DNA of 64,000 bases from Phreatobacter sp. (GTDB lineage: Bacteria; Pseudomonadota; Alphaproteobacteria; Rhizobiales; Phreatobacteraceae): contig NZ_JALHMP010000007.1 of NCBI RefSeq assembly GCF_022843985.1, positions 1-64,000 on the forward strand, written 5' to 3'. Below the pieces are notes generated by a model. The model was not told the origin of the DNA. It made no database searches and worked only from the letters and a program-made list of their open reading frames with translations. The position numbers were made by a program, and so were the translations under genes. Below are positions 1 to 7,442 of the stretch, piece after piece (position 1 is the first letter of the stretch; each line of letters begins with the position of its first letter).

Positions 1-2558
1 GCGAGGGCATCGGCGGCGGCGCGCCGGGCGGCCTCACCCTCCTGGATGCGGGCGATGATCTCGCGACGCTGGACAGCGAAGGTGTCGGGGGCCTCCGCCA
101 GGGTCTTCGCCTCGGTGCGCGCCTCGGCGAGGCGCTGGTCGAGGGCGGCGACCTGGCGGCCGGCATCGGCCTGGCGCTCGGTCCAGGCGGCGCGGTCGCG
201 GCCGATCTCTTCCAGCCGGCGGATGCGCATCTCCGCGTCGCGGGCCAGGCCCTGGGCATGGGCCCGCGCCTCGGCCAGCGCCGCCCGGTTCAGGGCGACC
301 TCGGCGCGGATCTCGGCAAGGGCCGCTTCCAGCTGCGCCGTCTGCCCGAGGCCCTGCAGGGCGGTGATGGCATCGGCCTTGACGGCCACGGCCTCGTCGA
401 TGCTCGCCTTCAGCCGCGACCGGGCCTCGACCAGGGCGGCGAGCCGGGTGACGACGGCGGAAGCGGCCCGTTCGGCGCCGGCGAGCTGGTCACGCAGGGC
501 ATCGGCGCGGCGCTGGGCGGCGCGCCAGCCGTCGCGGGCGGCCTGTTCCCGCTCGGCCGAGGCCTTGACCAGGCCGACAGCGACCTCCGCCAGCCGGCGC
601 AGGTCGGCGGCTTTGTCCCTGGCCTTCACCAGGTCCTTTTCCAGATCGCCGAGGCGGTTGCGTTCGGCGAGCCGGCGGGCGGCGGCGGTTGGCGCATGGG
701 CGGCGACGACGAAGCCGTCCCAGCGCCACAGGTCGCCCTCCCGGGAGACGAGGCGCTGGCCGGGCTTGAGCAGCACCGCGAGCCGCGCGCCGTCGTCGCG
801 AGCAACGAGGCCGATCTGGGCCAAGCGGCGGGCGAGTTCGGGCGGGGCCTTCACATGGTCGGAGAGCGGGGCGGCGCCGGCCGGCAGCGCCGGATCGCCA
901 TGGCGATCGGCACCGCCCCAGCGCTGCGGCGAGTCGGCAGCCGTCGGCGCGTCGAGATCGTCGCCCAGCGCCGCGCCGAGCGCCGTCTCATAGCCGCGGG
1001 CCACCGTGATCGCCTCAAGCACCGGAGGCCATTTGGCGCCATTGGCGACGTTGAGGACCTTGGCGAGGGTGCGCACCTCGGTGTCGATCCGCTGCACCAC
1101 GCGCTCGGCATCGGCGAGCGGCCGGCGGGCCTCGCCCTCCTGGGCCCGCGCCGCGCCATGGGCCTGTTCGGCGGCGACAGCCTCGGCCTCGGCGGCGGCG
1201 AGGGCGGCGGTGGCGGCGGCCAGATCCTCCCGCAGCGCGGCGAGGCGGGCGGCATGGTCGGAGCCGGCCTCGAGCTTCGCCGTCTCGACATCGATCTCGG
1301 CGAGCTGGCCCTCGAGGCGCATCAGCCGCTCGCCGGCATCGCGGATCGCACGTTCGAGCTGGTTGCGGCGGGCGACGATCTCGGCCAGGGCCGAGGTGGC
1401 CTCGGCAAAGGCCTTTTCGGCGACGGCGAGCGCCGTCTCGGCGGCGGCGACCTGCGCTGCAGCCGCAGCTTCCGCGGATTTCGCGCCCTCGCCCGCCGTG
1501 CGGAGCGCGGCCTCCTCGGCGGCGAGGCGCGCCATGACGCCCTCGGCATCGGCGCCGAGGGCTTTTTCACGCGCCAGATCGCCGTCGAGCTGGGTGATGC
1601 GGCGGTCGAGTTCGGCCATGCGCTCCCGGGCGCGCTTTTCCTCGCCGTCGAGCTGGTCCCGCGCGGTGACGAGCCGATGCAGCGCCGCGCCGGACCTGGC
1701 CGCTTCGTCGCGCAGGGCGGGGAGCTGGTGCGCGGCGACCGCCTGGTCCCTGGCTGCAGCCGCCTGGCCGGTGGTTCGCTCGGCGACGGTGCGGGTCTCG
1801 AGCTCGACCAGCCGCTCCGCCTCGCGGACGAGGTCGCCGGCCTCGCGGAATTTCAGATAGGCGAGGGTCGCTTCCGCCTTGCGGATCTCGGCGGAGAGCC
1901 CGCGATAGCGCACCGCCTGGCGGGCCTGGCGCTTGAGCCCGTCGAGCTGGCTCTCGATCTGGGAGAGAATGGTCTCCAGCCGGTCGAGATTGGTCTCGGC
2001 GGCCTTCAGCCGGGTCTCGGCCTCGTGGCGGCGGGCGTGCAGCCCGGCAATGCCGGCGGCCTCCTCGAGGATGCGGCGGCGCGACTGCGGCTTGGCGCTG
2101 ATGATCTCGCCGATCTGCCCCTGGCGGACGAGGGCCGGGGACCTCGCCCCCGTCGAGGCGTCGGCGAAGAGGATCTGGACGTCGCGGGCCCGGACCTCGC
2201 GGCCGTTGATCTTGTAGAGCGAGCCGGCCTCGCGCTCGATCCGGCGGGAGACCTCCAGCACATCATGATCGTTGAACTGGGCGGGGGCGAGACGGCGGGA
2301 ATTGTCGACGGTGAGCATCACCTCGGCGGTGTTGCGCGCCGGACGGTTGCCCGAGCCGGAGAAGATGACGTCGTCCATGCCCGAGGCGCGCATGTTCTTG
2401 AACGAGTTCTCGCCCATGACCCAGCGCAGGGCCTCGACCAGGTTCGACTTGCCACAGCCGTTCGGACCGACAACGCCGGTCAGTCCCGGCTCGATCAGGA
2501 AATCGATCGGCTCGACGAAGGTCTTGAAACCGTGAATGCGCAGACGGGAGAATTTCAT
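1..2558 (-). CDS. smc: Chromosome segregation ATPase SMC (3' end outside window)
   Basis: The reading frame runs from an ATG at 2558 off the left edge, giving about 852 N-terminal residues. The protein opens MKFSRLRIHGFKTFVEP and has the Walker A motif GPNGCGKSN near residue 33, as in all SMC proteins. A long charged coiled coil rich in Ala, Glu and Arg follows from about residue 170. A less charged central stretch around residues 500-590 is probably the hinge. The C-terminal half of the coil and the signature/Walker B head lie outside the window. In the cell SMC dimers work with ScpA and ScpB to condense and separate the chromosome. No such frame exists on the other strand that makes sense; the long plus-strand frames here are GC-rich shadows. 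The identification is secure; only the missing end is unknown. Confidence 0.95.
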   Translation of the reverse strand, partial: MKFSRLRIHGFKTFVEPIDFLIEPGLTGVVGPNGCGKSNLVEALRWVMGENSFKNMRASGMDDVIFSGSGNRPARNTAEVMLTVDNSRRLAPAQFNDHDVLEVSRRIEREAGSLYKINGREVRARDVQILFADASTGARSPALVRQGQIGEIISAKPQSRRRILEEAAGIAGLHARRHEAETRLKAAETNLDRLETILSQIESQLDGLKRQARQAVRYRGLSAEIRKAEATLAYLKFREAGDLVREAERLVELETRTVAERTTGQAAAARDQAVAAHQLPALRDEAARSGAALHRLVTARDQLDGEEKRARERMAELDRRITQLDGDLAREKALGADAEGVMARLAAEEAALRTAGEGAKSAEAAAAAQVAAAETALAVAEKAFAEATSALAEIVARRNQLERAIRDAGERLMRLEGQLAEIDVETAKLEAGSDHAARLAALREDLAAATAALAAAEAEAVAAEQAHGAARAQEGEARRPLADAERVVQRIDTEVRTLAKVLNVANGAKWPPVLEAITVARGYETALGAALGDDLDAPTAADSPQRWGGADRHGDPALPAGAAPLSDHVKAPPELARRLAQIGLVARDDGARLAVLLKPGQRLVSREGDLWRWDGFVVAAHAPTAAARRLAERNRLGDLEKDLVKARDKAADLRRLAEVAVGLVKASAEREQAARDGWRAAQRRADALRDQLAGAERAASAVVTRLAALVEARSRLKASIDEAVAVKADAITALQGLGQTAQLEAALAEIRAEVALNRAALAEARAHAQGLARDAEMRIRRLEEIGRDRAAWTERQADAGRQVAALDQRLAEARTEAKTLAEAPDTFAVQRREIIARIQEGEAARRAAADAL

Positions 2559-2804
2559 CGCGCCTGTCTGTCCAAGGGGCTGCCGGATTGAGGGATCAGC
2601 CTGCCACGGATCGGTGGCGGACGCCACATCTAGCGTTGGACAACAGGGCCGACCTCAACATCTTGCTGTTCACAGGCCCGGCTCAGGGGTGGTCGGGTCA
2701 GCCACCGACCCTCTCTGCCGCGCTGCATTGTCGCTGCTGCAGCGCACAGCAACCCTCTACGGTCCTTCGCCGGCATCGTGTAGAAGGAATCAGGGAAGCA
2801 AAGG

Positions 2805-2823
2805 GGATGGAGTCAATCCATCC
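2805..2823 (+). promoter_or_regulatory. Hairpin directly upstream of a Shine-Dalgarno sequence
   Basis: GGATGGA (2805-2811) and TCCATCC (2817-2823) form a perfect 7-bp stem with the loop GTCAA. The next base begins the strong Shine-Dalgarno GAGGAGG (2824-2830) of the 40-residue ORF at 2836. The stem does not include the Shine-Dalgarno itself, so it could act as a ribosome standby structure or as an RNA-binding or stability element. The structure is seen in the sequence; the function is inference. Confidence 0.4.
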
Positions 2824-2835
2824 GAGGAGGAAACC

Positions 2836-2958
2836 ATGGGCTTCAAGCCCCAACCGACCCCGCCCAAGGGCGTCAAGCTCGAAGACCGCTATGGCCAGGT
2901 CGGCCTGAAGGCGGTGGCCGGCGCCATCAAGACGCCGAAGCCGGCCAAGGGCGGCTGA
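2836..2958 (+). CDS. Small basic protein (40 aa) with LEDRY motif
   Basis: This ORF of 40 codons starts at ATG 2836 behind an excellent Shine-Dalgarno (GAGGAGG, 5 bases upstream). The product begins MGFKPQPTPPKGV, contains LEDRYGQVGLKAVAGAI, and ends in a Lys/Pro/Gly-rich tail. The core LEDRY-x2-(I/V)-G-x2-AVA-x-A also appears in the 57-residue protein at 3966-4139, so the two look like paralogs of one small family. There is no signal peptide or clear membrane segment. It is divergent from smc and convergent with the L,D-transpeptidase gene. I do not recognise a characterised function. The good ribosome site and the related neighbour argue that it is real. Confidence 0.65.
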   Translation: MGFKPQPTPPKGVKLEDRYGQVGLKAVAGAIKTPKPAKGG

Positions 2959-3003
2959 CGAGCCGAGGCCGGTCAGCCGTCGCGAACCCGACCCTCCCGC
3001 ATG

Positions 3004-3028
3004 AAAACGGCGACCTCGCGGTCGCCGT
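3004..3028 (-). terminator. Probable intrinsic terminator of the L,D-transpeptidase gene
   Basis: ACGGCGACC (3007-3015) pairs with GGTCGCCGT (3020-3028) in a perfect 9-bp stem with a 4-base loop. Read on the minus strand the stem is followed by TTTT (complement of 3004-3007, the first T overlapping the stem). It lies 36 bases past the stop codon of the minus-strand L,D-transpeptidase gene, where a terminator would be expected. Confidence 0.6.
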
Positions 3029-3063
3029 GATCCCTTCCACGCGGCTCACGCCGGGACAGCCGC

Positions 3064-3648
3064 TCAGCGGACGATGACCTTCGTGCCGACGCCGACGCGG
3101 TTATAGAGGTCGATGGCGTGCTCGTTGTGCATGCGGATGCAGCCCGAAGAGACGGCCTCGCCGATCTGCAGCGGCGAGTTGGTGCCATGGATCCGGTAGA
3201 GCGTGTCGCGGCCGTTCTGGTAGAGATAGAGCGCGCGGGAGCCCATCGGGTTCTGCGGGCCGCCCTCCATGAAGACCGGCAGGCCGGGCGTACGGCGGCG
3301 CATTTCGGCCGGCGGCGTCCAGGTCGGCCATTCGGCCTTGCGCTTGATAGTGGCGGTGCCGGTCCAGCCGAAAGCCTCGTTGCCGACGGCCACCTGATAG
3401 CGAATCGCCGTGCCACCCTCCTCGACGAGGAAGAGGTGCTTGCTGGAGGTCTCGACGATGATCGTGCCGGGGCGCTCGCTGGTGCGATAGGGCACGCGCA
3501 GGGGCATGCGCCAATAGTCCATCTCGACCTGCGGACCCTGCGCCATCAGCGTGCGGTCACGTTCGGTGATCGGCTGGTTCGAGCTGACCGTCTGGTTGTT
3601 GCAGCCGGCCAGAGCCAGCGCCACGATTGCGAGAACGCCCCACCGCAT
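3064..3648 (-). CDS. L,D-transpeptidase (YkuD family), lipoprotein
   Basis: The 194-residue protein carries a YkuD catalytic domain (about residues 61-194). The motif HGTNSPLQIG (His154) and the active-site SSGCIRMHN (Cys170) are both present. The N-terminus has a lipobox, LALAGC, with Cys16 as the lipidation site, so it is probably anchored to a membrane facing the periplasm. Such enzymes make 3-3 cross-links in peptidoglycan or attach proteins to it; they are numerous in Hyphomicrobiales, where L,D cross-links are abundant. The start at ATG 3648 is fixed by the signal peptide. It is a single gene between two small related ORFs and ends before a strong hairpin. The family is certain; the exact substrate is not. 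Confidence 0.92.
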   Translation of the reverse strand: MRWGVLAIVALALAGCNNQTVSSNQPITERDRTLMAQGPQVEMDYWRMPLRVPYRTSERPGTIIVETSSKHLFLVEEGGTAIRYQVAVGNEAFGWTGTATIKRKAEWPTWTPPAEMRRRTPGLPVFMEGGPQNPMGSRALYLYQNGRDTLYRIHGTNSPLQIGEAVSSGCIRMHNEHAIDLYNRVGVGTKVIVR

Positions 3649-3965
3649 GTTTCGTCCCTCTCACGACATGGCGTCACCGGCACCGCCGACGCAGTGCCAA
3701 TGGTAAAATCCGCCGCGTTCACGGTTGTGGCGAAGGCTTGACCTGAGGTCAACGAAAAGGGGCTGTGGAACGGACCGAAAGCCCTGAAACTGTTGCAATT
3801 CTGCCATGACGCGCCGCGTCAGCACCGCAGGGTCCGCCGTGAAGCCGGCGCCGCGCCGCCACGATCGCTCCATGATCGCAACCCAGAGCCGCCGCAACCG
3901 GCCTCTAGCCTGCGTCCTCGTCGGGGCCGGCCCATGCAACCCGCCCGCGACGAATGGAGACGATG
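3649..3965. other. Intergenic region (317 bases), no gene seen
   Basis: This is the only gap over 300 bases. It separates the divergent L,D-transpeptidase gene and a small ORF. ORFs on both strands here lack ribosome sites and read as GC-rich noise. It contains one perfect palindrome, TTGACC-TGA-GGTCAA, at 3738-3752, listed separately. No tRNA-like or other structured RNA is obvious. Confidence 0.5.
3738..3752. promoter_or_regulatory. Perfect palindrome, candidate operator
   Basis: TTGACC-TGA-GGTCAA is a perfect 6+3+6 inverted repeat, 90 bases upstream of the L,D-transpeptidase start and about 210 bases upstream of the small ORF at 3966. Each arm also resembles a -35 hexamer. MerR-family operators often begin TTGACC, but no such regulator is encoded nearby. 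A dimeric repressor or activator site is plausible; this is inference from symmetry alone. Confidence 0.3.
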
Positions 3966-4139
3966 ATGAAAACCGCCATGGCGGCCCCGAATGCCACCCC
4001 GAGACCGGCCCGCGAACCACTGGAGGATCGTTACCGGACCATCGGCATATCGGCGGTCGCCGCTGCCGCGCCCTTCATCAAGGCCCGCAAGCCTGCCGCA
4101 GGTCCCCGGACCGACCGGTACCCGCCCTCCATGGACTGA
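3966..4139 (+). CDS. Small basic protein (57 aa) with LEDRY motif
   Basis: This ORF of 57 codons probably starts at ATG 3966, 6 bases after GGAG (3956-3959); ATGs at 3954 and 3963 are alternatives. The product contains LEDRYRTIGISAVAAAAPF followed by a basic, Pro-rich tail. Its core matches the 40-residue protein at 2836 (LEDRY, then I/V-G, then AVA), so the two are small paralogs that flank the L,D-transpeptidase gene. A strong intrinsic terminator follows 62 bases downstream, which supports transcription in this direction. The AVAAAAPF stretch is too short to be a sure membrane segment. I know of no characterised function. Confidence 0.65.
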   Translation: MKTAMAAPNATPRPAREPLEDRYRTIGISAVAAAAPFIKARKPAAGPRTDRYPPSMD

Positions 4140-4200
4140 CGGATTTGCCGGCCCTGCCGGCCTCTTTCAGACCTCCCGCATGCCTCTCCTGAACGACTTC

Positions 4201-4229
4201 GGGCCGGTCCTCGTGACCGGCCCTTTTTT
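4201..4229 (+). terminator. Strong intrinsic terminator
   Basis: GGGCCGGTC (4201-4209) and GACCGGCCC (4215-4223) form a perfect 9-bp stem with loop CTCGT, followed immediately by six T (4224-4229). It sits between the plus-strand small ORF and the convergent minus-strand lysE gene. The T-run serves the plus strand; on the minus strand no U-tract is present. It is the clearest intrinsic terminator in the window. Confidence 0.85.
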
Positions 4230-4230
4230 G

Positions 4231-4860
4231 TCAGCCGGCGCGCCAGGCGTTGAGGAGCGAGACGGCGATCGCCACCATGATGACGGCGATGAGCCCGTCC
4301 AGAACCCGCCAGGCCGAAGGCCGCGCGAAAACCGGTGCGAGCAGCCTCGCCCCGAAACCGAGCGCATAGAACCACAGGAACGAGGCGGTCATGGCGCCGC
4401 CGGCGAAGGCGATGCGGGCGTCCGCCTCGTAGCGGGCCGAGAGGGAGCCGACGAGCACCACGGTGTCGAGATAGACATGCGGATTGAGGAAGGTGAAAGC
4501 CAGCGTCGCCGCCACGACACGGCCGAGGCTGGCCTCCCCCGTGGCGGCGGCGGTGAGCCGGGCCGGACGCAGGGCGCGCCGCGCCGCAAGGGCCCCATAG
4601 GCGAGCAGAAAAGCCGCGCCACCCAGGGTCGCGACGGTGAGAAGGGCCGGCGACCGGGCGACCAGGGCGCCGAGGCCTGCGACACCGGCCGCGATCAGCA
4701 ATGCGTCGGAGACGGCGCAGAGCGTCGTCACCACCAGGACGTGGCGGCGCATCAGCCCCTGGCGGAGCACGAAGGCATTCTGCGCGCCGATGGCGACGAT
4801 GAGGCCAAGACCGAGCAAAAAGCCGGTGGCGGCGGCTTGGGAGGCAGCGGACAGATCCAT
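4231..4860 (-). CDS. LysE/ArgO family amino acid exporter
   Basis: The 209-residue membrane protein has about six hydrophobic segments. The N-terminal block AIGAQNAFVLRQGL is typical of LysE/ArgO exporters, and FTFLNPHVYLDTVVLVGS is the second conserved block. Known members export basic amino acids such as lysine and arginine, or toxic analogues such as canavanine. I chose ATG 4860 (MDLSAAS) because GAGG lies 7 bases upstream and it matches the family N-terminus; a TTG at 4896 would add 12 residues. No divergent LysG/ArgP-type regulator is next to it; the divergent neighbour is a CorA-type transporter. Confidence 0.9.
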   Translation of the reverse strand: MDLSAASQAAATGFLLGLGLIVAIGAQNAFVLRQGLMRRHVLVVTTLCAVSDALLIAAGVAGLGALVARSPALLTVATLGGAAFLLAYGALAARRALRPARLTAAATGEASLGRVVAATLAFTFLNPHVYLDTVVLVGSLSARYEADARIAFAGGAMTASFLWFYALGFGARLLAPVFARPSAWRVLDGLIAVIMVAIAVSLLNAWRAG

Positions 4861-5018
4861 CCGGCCTCGATAGAGCAGCGCGGATGGTGCCGGCAATCCC
4901 GCCCGCCGGCCGGGACCGTCATGCCGGCGTCACCCAAGGGCGTCACGCCGGCTCGCCTTTCCAACCGCGACCGGAGCGGTTAAGCCGACGGGGCGGGCCG
5001 ATTGCGGAGCGACGCCGG

Positions 5019-5987
5019 ATGCTGAATGCCTATGCCGTGGTGAACGAGGCGCTGGTCCGCGTCGAAACGACCGCCGCAGCGGTGCCGGCGGAGGTCGTCT
5101 GGGTTGACATGTTCCAGCCGACCCTCAGCGAGGACAAGGCGCTGGAGCGCTGCCTCGGCATCGAGATCCCGACGCGCGAGGAGATGCAGGAAATCGAGCC
5201 GTCGAGCCGTCTCTATGTCGATCACGGCGTGCGCTACATGACGGCGACGACGCTCTGCAACACCGAGCTCGGCACCCCGAAGCTGACGCAGATCTCCTTT
5301 GTCCTCGCGCCGGGCCGGCTGATCACCGTGCGCTACGACACGCCGAAGCCGATCAACCTCTTCCTAAACCGGGCACAGAAGCCGGGCGCGGTGCAGCCGA
5401 CGCCTGAATCGATCCTCACCGGCCTTCTCGACAGCATCATCGACCGGGTCGCGGACATATTGGAGAAGGTGAGCGAGGAAATCGAACAGGTCTCGGCGGA
5501 CATTTTCCGCAAGGGCGCCGGGCGCCGCGACAAGGCCTTCCAGGACGTGTTGCAGACGCTGGGCACCAAGGGCGAACTCGTCTCCAAGGCCCGCGAAAGC
5601 CTCGTCTCGCTGCACCGCCTGCTGCTCTTCCTGTCGACAGAGGTGGAAGGCAGCAAGGTTTCGAAGGACTTGCGCACCCTGCTGAAGAGCCAGAGCCGGG
5701 ACAGCGAATCGCTGACCCAGCACTGCGATTCCCTGTCGAACAAGATCACCTTCCTGCTCGATGCGACTCTCGGGCTGATCGGCATCGAGCAGAACAACAT
5801 CGTCAAGATCTTCGCGGTGCTCTCGGTCGTGTTCATGCCGCCGACGCTGGTCGGCACGATCTATGGCATGAACTTCAAGCAGATGCCCGAGCTCGGCTGG
5901 GACTTCGGCTATCCCATGGCCATCTCGCTGATGATCCTGTCGGGCGTGCTGCCCTATCTCTATTTCCGCAAGAAGGGCTGGCTCTAG
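5019..5987 (+). CDS. CorA family magnesium/divalent cation transporter
   Basis: The 322-residue protein has a large soluble N-terminal region (about 1-255), then two C-terminal membrane segments. The first ends with the family signature GTIYGMNF, whose GMN triplet forms the selectivity loop; the second ends LYFRKKGWL, a basic cytoplasmic tail. Residues 140-245 are predicted to form the long stalk helix of the CorA pentamer. It moves Mg2+ (or Co2+, Ni2+) across the inner membrane. I chose ATG 5019 (MLNAYAVV) because GGAG lies upstream; the frame stays open to 4884 without conserved sequence. Confidence 0.93.
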   Translation: MLNAYAVVNEALVRVETTAAAVPAEVVWVDMFQPTLSEDKALERCLGIEIPTREEMQEIEPSSRLYVDHGVRYMTATTLCNTELGTPKLTQISFVLAPGRLITVRYDTPKPINLFLNRAQKPGAVQPTPESILTGLLDSIIDRVADILEKVSEEIEQVSADIFRKGAGRRDKAFQDVLQTLGTKGELVSKARESLVSLHRLLLFLSTEVEGSKVSKDLRTLLKSQSRDSESLTQHCDSLSNKITFLLDATLGLIGIEQNNIVKIFAVLSVVFMPPTLVGTIYGMNFKQMPELGWDFGYPMAISLMILSGVLPYLYFRKKGWL

Positions 5988-6012
5988 TCACCAGCCCCGC
6001 GGGGTTGCGCAT

Positions 6013-6429
6013 TCATGAAGCGGCGAGGCGGCGGGCCCCGATCACCTGCAGTTCGGCGAGGACGCCGACGAAGACGGCCTGGGCGGCGATGAAGATCGTG
6101 CCATAGAGGTTCGGCGCGACGAGGCCGGACAGCAGCAGGCCGAGGCAGAGGACGACCCAGATCGCATTGAGGGCTGCAACCGTCAGGGCGAGGGGGCGGC
6201 TCGCCGGCTGGCGCGTCGCGGCATAGACGACGAGGGCGACGAAGGGGATGAAGGAGAGGCCGACGCCCCTGAGCAGCGGCACGGGCAGGTTCAGCAAGGG
6301 AGCGAGCGCGTCGGCACCGACGATCAGCATCAGGCCCGCGGCGCCGGAGGCGACGGCATCGAGGGTGAGCACCCGGCGCAGGAAGGTCGGGGCATCGGCG
6401 GCACGGAAAAGGGCGAAGGCATAGGACAT
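6013..6429 (-). CDS. Small four-helix membrane protein of unknown function
   Basis: The 138-residue product starts at ATG 6429, preceded by GAGGAG. It has four hydrophobic segments, at about residues 20-40, 48-68, 78-98 and 103-122. I do not recognise a named family. It is divergent from the MmyB-type regulator at 6564 with 134 bases between them, so it may be that regulator's target. Upstream in-frame sequence (to 6528) is proline/arginine-rich and looks non-coding. Confidence 0.75.
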   Translation of the reverse strand: MSYAFALFRAADAPTFLRRVLTLDAVASGAAGLMLIVGADALAPLLNLPVPLLRGVGLSFIPFVALVVYAATRQPASRPLALTVAALNAIWVVLCLGLLLSGLVAPNLYGTIFIAAQAVFVGVLAELQVIGARRLAAS

Positions 6430-6563
6430 GGCGGGCTCCTCGAGGCGCATCGCGGCGGGGGGATCCGGTCCGCGTCGGTGGCCACGATCGCCTTGCCGCA
6501 GCAGCGGGTCGATTACCTCCGAGGTCATTGGCCGGCGGCGCCGGCCGCGGCTAGGCTCGTATC

Positions 6564-7385
6564 ATGACCCCAGGCAACGCCCCGCAATCCCCCTCGCCCG
6601 CCCCCCGCGCCGTCGGCGAATACCTGCGCGACTGGCGCCAGCGCCGCCGCCTGAGCCAGATGGACCTCGCCCTCGATGCCGGGGTCTCCACCCGCCATCT
6701 GAGCTTCCTCGAGACCGGGCGGGCAGCGCCGAGCCGGGAGATGATCCTGAAACTCGCCGAGCGGCTGGAGATCCCCCTGCGCGAGCGCAACCTGCTGCTG
6801 GTGGCGGGCGGCTTCGCGCCGGTCTTTCCCGAGCGGCGGCTCGATGATCCCGACATTGCCGCGGCCCGCCGGGCCGTCGACCTGGTGCTGGCCGGCCACG
6901 AACCCTATCCGGCGGTGGCGCTCGACCGCCACTGGACCATCGTCGCCCACAACCGGGCCATCGGCCCCTTCCTCGAGGGCTCGGCGCCGGAGCTTCTCAC
7001 AGGCCCGATCAACATGATCCGGCTTTCGCTGCATCCGCAGGGGATCGCTCCGCGCATCGTCAATCTGGGGGAGGTCCGCGCCCATGTCCTGGCGCGGCTC
7101 AGACGCCAGATCGAGCTCACCGCCGATCCGGTGCTGGAGGCGCTGCTGGCGGAGGTCTCGGCCTATCCGGTACCCTTCTCCCAGCCGCATCCGAAAAAGG
7201 GCCAGGAGGCGGGGGAGCTGTTCATTCCGGTGCGGCTGCAGACAGAATCGGGCCTGCTGACGCTGATCACCACGACAACGGTGTTCGGCACGCCGGTGGA
7301 CGTGACCCTGGCGGAACTCGCCATCGAGGCCTTCCTGCCGGCGGATGCGGAAACGGCGGAGCGTCTGCGGGCGATGGCAGGGTAA
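6564..7385 (+). CDS. XRE-type HTH regulator with MmyB-like ligand-binding domain
   Basis: The 273-residue protein has an N-terminal helix-turn-helix (about residues 17-75, with LRDWRQRRRLSQMDLA and STRHLSFLETGRA). A C-terminal domain of the MmyB-like family follows (about 100-265, with VALDRHWTIVAHNRA and GTPVDVTLAELAIEAFLPAD). MmyB-type proteins are soluble DNA-binding regulators; their C-terminal PAS-like domain is known to bind fatty acids in one actinobacterial member. Genes of this family often sit beside short-chain dehydrogenases; here an SDR gene is convergent downstream and a small membrane protein is divergent upstream. The start is ATG 6564. Confidence 0.9.
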   Translation: MTPGNAPQSPSPAPRAVGEYLRDWRQRRRLSQMDLALDAGVSTRHLSFLETGRAAPSREMILKLAERLEIPLRERNLLLVAGGFAPVFPERRLDDPDIAAARRAVDLVLAGHEPYPAVALDRHWTIVAHNRAIGPFLEGSAPELLTGPINMIRLSLHPQGIAPRIVNLGEVRAHVLARLRRQIELTADPVLEALLAEVSAYPVPFSQPHPKKGQEAGELFIPVRLQTESGLLTLITTTTVFGTPVDVTLAELAIEAFLPADAETAERLRAMAG

Positions 7386-7442
7386 AGGCTCGTCCTGCGC
7401 TGCACGCCGGACCTGCGTCCGTCGCAGCCAGCCGCCATGCCG

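Noticed and set aside
258-2591. Long plus-strand ORF of 777 codons opposite smc
   Set aside because: It is a GC-rich shadow: its translation is a repetitive Gly/Arg/Leu mixture with no family motif, while the minus strand encodes a clear SMC head and coiled coil.
2720-2745. GCGCTGC/GCAGCGC inverted repeat upstream of the first small ORF
   Set aside because: A 12-base loop and GC-rich background make it likely by chance; not adjacent to any signal.
3661-4020. Minus-strand ORF of 119 codons in the intergenic gap
   Set aside because: No Shine-Dalgarno or conserved motif, overlaps the small LEDRY ORF on the other strand; likely chance.
5995-6004. CCCCGCGGGG palindrome between the CorA and membrane protein genes
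   Set aside because: Too short and without a T-run to call a terminator with confidence.
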